A program made the position numbers and the translations under genes. Shown here piece by piece: positions 60,828 to 64,000 of a stretch of 64,000 nt of DNA. This DNA is from Mytilus edulis. Lineage: Eukaryota; Mollusca; Bivalvia; Mytilida; Mytilidae. Location: contig NC_092353.1 of NCBI RefSeq assembly GCF_963676685.1, forward strand, positions 14,264,361 through 14,328,360. Reading direction: 5' to 3'. Positions within the stretch are counted from its first letter, which is position 1. Every line of letters starts with the position of its first letter. The notes beneath the pieces are model-generated. The model was not told the origin of the DNA, did not search any database, and saw only the letters and a list, made by a program, of their open reading frames with translations.

Positions 60828-62515
60828 GTGATTTGATTCAATACTATAGAAAAAGGAAAACATGTATTAATATTCGAGAAGCCAGTGTTTAAATAGAACA
60901 TTACTTATGATGCCGTACGTTGAGTTTGTCGTATTAGAGATATATGTACGTAACTCAAAGTTCGGACCTAATGGGACAAGTTATTGCCATTGAATTCAAT
61001 TAAATATGTAGCTCAAGTTCAAACAAAGTAATCCAGCACTTTCAAAATATACTGGCATTCTCTTCCATATAAGATAATTTTAAAATGACAAACATGATTG
61101 AAATCTACCGTTTTTATTTATTACGTGGTTTTCTAGATTCCCGTCTTAATTTTTACTGACAAAAGATAACGTATGAACACTGGTATCCCATATCTATTAT
61201 TACATGTAAGATTTGAAATATCTCTCATTGTTTTGAATATGACAATTTTTTTTTTAATATGCTTTGCCATACATTAATTCTATCAATTATTATTGTTTTG
61301 ATTAGGAACGTTATAGAAATGTTATTTTATTATCATATTTGCACATTTCTGGATTTTTTATAAACAAGATCATTTTGCCAGTTTGTGATCTATCAAGAGT
61401 ATTATCACATACACCTGTTTTCCGATTTGTATATTCAATTTACTGTTCACTCCCTATTGGCATTGGAGTAGTTTAACTAAGTGAGGATTAGACTGTCAAG
61501 ATTCAGATACTTTGCCTCATCAAAAATTAAATTCAAGTTACGATACTGTCGATTTATTGCTAAATATTTGCCTTATGTCCAGTGGCAAATATTTCATGCA
61601 TAATTAAAGAGTAGAGAGCTAGGTATGTTCTATACAAGATGCATCTGATTAAACGATCCCACTCCGACCGGACGGGACTGCTAACTTGTTCATCCGGCAC
61701 AATTAAACGGCCTTCCAACTTTTGCAATGGGTAGACTGCCTATCGGAACAAGACCAATAACGAGCATATTTCTATTCCCCCGATCCCCTTAACGAGAGTT
61801 TAATACTGCCGAGGTGAGCGTGGTACACAGAGACAAATATGAATATGAAAAAAACTGTATTAATTAAAATATTTGCAAACAGAATGAATTGCATGAATAC
61901 TTAACAAAACTTCAAGCAAATATTCTGTCCATGCATATTTTTCATATGTATTTGTAAAGATTAAACGACAAACATTTAGAAAAACATTGTTAAGAGCAAT
62001 GACGTTGAATTAATTATACAGTTGTACGGACTCTTCTTACAATCTATGCATCATTATGATTAAAGACATGATAACAAAAAAACGGATTCAATAAAGTACA
62101 ATTATATTTTTTCTTGTCTATGCGTCAGTTTTATTCCCACTAGTTTAAATTCTGCGAACGGTGACAAAGTACTATTTGAAAGATGCATCAGTGATCTGCA
62201 TATTGGATGAGAGCGAATCTCGAATCCCAATATGGAAGTTGCTGACCCCATATATACAGTATTAGGTCACTAGCACACTATGTAACGAATTTATCTTATC
62301 GACTATCTTAACATGTGAAATTTAGACCTATCAAAATGAGCAAGTCTTCAATACTGTTAGCATTAAGAAACTACTTCCATTGATCATACAAAAACAGATA
62401 CCAACAATAACAACTTGTTAGATTTAAATGTGTTTTATGAATTTATTTCAATCTTAATCATCAATTTCTTCGTCTGTTGAAACCTTTACGATTTTTTTCT
62501 CAGTACCGTTTTGTG
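60828..62515. other. Downstream intron or intergenic sequence
   Basis: After exon 4 of the modular gene I find no further exon that fits phase 1 with a matching module. No repeats matched. Confidence 0.4.
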
Positions 62516-62521
62516 TTTATA

Positions 62522-62660
62522 AAAGGACGTAACACCACTACTAGCCGTGTATGAAATAAGTCCCGCCTCCCTACTACCATATATGGAATATAAAGAGATG
62601 TAACGCCACTACTAACCGTGTATGAGATAAGCCCCGCCTCCTTACTAACCTAATATCAAA
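62522..62660. repeat. Tandem duplication of about 68 bp
   Basis: TAACACCACTACTAGCCGTG and TAACGCCACTACTAACCGTG open two copies, each followed by TATGAAATAAGTCCCGCCTC or TATGAGATAAGCCCCGCCTC. No gene context. Confidence 0.85.
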
Positions 62661-63612
62661 TATACACAGTATCCACGAGGGCGCTTTTAACCAAACACAT
62701 TCCTAGAAATGTATAGGAGGTAAGATAAAGAACATTCCCTTATCATACAAACCTTAATTCTCACAAAATTAAGACGGGAATCTGCAAAAGCATATGATAA
62801 AGAAAAATGCAAGATTTCTATCATCTGTCTCATGATAAAATTATTTAAAATGGACGAAAACTAGAGTGTGTGATTCTTAAGGTATATGAATACTTTGTTT
62901 AAACTTGAGCGACGTATTTAAACAAATTTAATGGTTGCTAATAACCAGTCCCATTAGGACTGTACGTCGCGATAGTACGCATGTCATTTTATTATAAATA
63001 TATAATATTATAACTTCATGTTTTAAAAGTAAAATTTGCTGAAAAAAAAATCCTACAGAAGAAATTTCTAAATTTCACTTTTCAATAATATAAAATTGGA
63101 AATCTCCAAACAGTTTTCAGATTTATTTCAATGTTCTGTCACTGTTTTCATTTTGTATTTTCACGTTTTCTTTTTGATTCAGGTTTAGAATATTTCAATT
63201 ACATTGACTTGTTATATTTTTATTACATATTACATACATATACGTTTGTTATTCACACTCATTTAAGAAGCTTATTATTCAACCAACGTCAATGTGACAA
63301 GGTACATGTTTTTACATTGCAGCTTATTTACTTTTAACGTCATCACCAACAACCCATCAAAATAATATTAACAGTTATTTCAGGAGAAAATCGGCTTGTT
63401 CCTTTTATAATTTTAGCATTTCTTCTTTATTTCTTTTCTCTCTTTTTTTTTTTTTTTTTTTGTTGTTTTGTTTGCATGACAAAAGATTATCAGGTTAAAT
63501 ATCAATTGAAAAGTGAAATAAAAGCCTTTTGTAAAATTAAGATAATTGATAGAGGAAAGAGAGGCATAGGAAATCATAATAAAAAGATGTATTGAATTAA
63601 AAACCAAGAAGA
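62661..63612. other. Noncoding stretch
   Basis: A poly-T run is at 63443-63461. No coding signal recognised. Confidence 0.4.
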
Positions 63613-63616
63613 GTGA

Positions 63617-63778
63617 CCACATTCATACAATCTAATACATACTCACATCCCTCATTTTCATTCATTGTAACCACATTCATACAATCGAATACATACCCAC
63701 ATCCCTCATTTTCATTCATTGTAACCACATTCATACAATCGAATACATACCCACATCCCTCATTTTCATTCATTGTAA
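63617..63778. repeat. 54-bp tandem repeat, three copies
   Basis: ACCACATTCATACAATCGAA then TACATACCCACATCCCTCAT then TTTCATTCATTGTA repeats at spacing 54. Because 54 is a multiple of three, an open frame crosses all copies; it has no other sign of being a gene. Confidence 0.93.
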
Positions 63779-64000
63779 CATTTATTAGATTACGGTCGTT
63801 TACATTTGTTGTTCAAATTAACTGTTTTCAAATATCAAACACATGTGAAGTCTATTACTCTTTTCCTTCAATTTTTTTCATTCACATTGGCTTTTATCTG
63901 GCCTGCTTCAAATGTTTAGGATGACCTGTAATTCAGAAAAGAGATTTTTCTCATAGATTTAGAGTTAAATGTTGGAACTTTTTTTCTTGACATGTGCATG

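Noticed and set aside
61640-62280. tRNA-like stretches (CGAATCCC, GGTGAGCGTGG)
   Set aside because: No cloverleaf could be drawn with matching acceptor and anticodon stems.
63384-63440. Possible next exon of the modular gene after TTATTTCAG, phase fits
   Set aside because: The frame runs into a poly-T tract at once and has no module motif.
63613-63924. 103-codon frame with repeated TTFIQSNTYPHPSFSFIV
   Set aside because: It is produced by a 54-bp tandem repeat, which stays open because 54 is a multiple of three.

Overview
The window looks like nuclear DNA of a bivalve mollusc, most likely a mussel close to Mytilus. The reasons are very AT-rich sequence, small exons with GT/AG introns, an IAP-type gene pair, and many interspersed repeats that I recognise from memory as abundant in bivalve genomes. 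The taxon is an inference; no search was run.

Host genes are few and all are multi-exon: (1) a partial BIR-UBA IAP gene on the minus strand (140-2026), running off the left edge; (2) a complete two-exon Shaw/Kv3-like voltage-gated K+ channel on the plus strand (5167-7803); (3) a complete five-exon BIR-UBA-RING IAP gene on the minus strand (24742-27127), whose shared exons split at the same places and phases as gene 1; (4) the first four exons of a secreted modular protein on the plus strand (56181-60827), built from a repeat module I cannot name. Exon boundaries and phases were joined by eye and agree in every case.

Most of the rest is mobile or repetitive DNA. 8.1-10.8 kb holds a Penelope-like reverse transcriptase element with one in-frame stop. 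12.0-18.65 kb is a 50-bp satellite array, invaded by a 1295-bp foldback element (6-bp target duplication in a satellite unit) and by a 225-bp MITE that was later copied together with 27 satellite units. 18.8-21.1 kb holds scrambled Penelope-like fragments. 29.9-33.1 kb is a decayed LINE on the minus strand, split by a 283-bp TA-duplicating MITE. 33.7-36.7 kb holds two decayed Tc1/mariner elements. 41.8-45.6 kb is an old tandem duplication.

45655-50511 is a young LTR retrotransposon with only a gag reading frame. It has LTRs that match closely, except that a block of the 3' copy is missing, a 4-bp target duplication, and three tandem RNA-like hairpins with compensatory base changes downstream of gag. 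It sits in the loop of an older palindromic element. The 50.5-56 kb and 60.8-64 kb stretches hold further repeat fragments and noncoding sequence.

The most interesting leads are the gag-only retroelement with covarying tandem hairpins, the foldback-in-satellite structure, and the unnamed extracellular repeat module.
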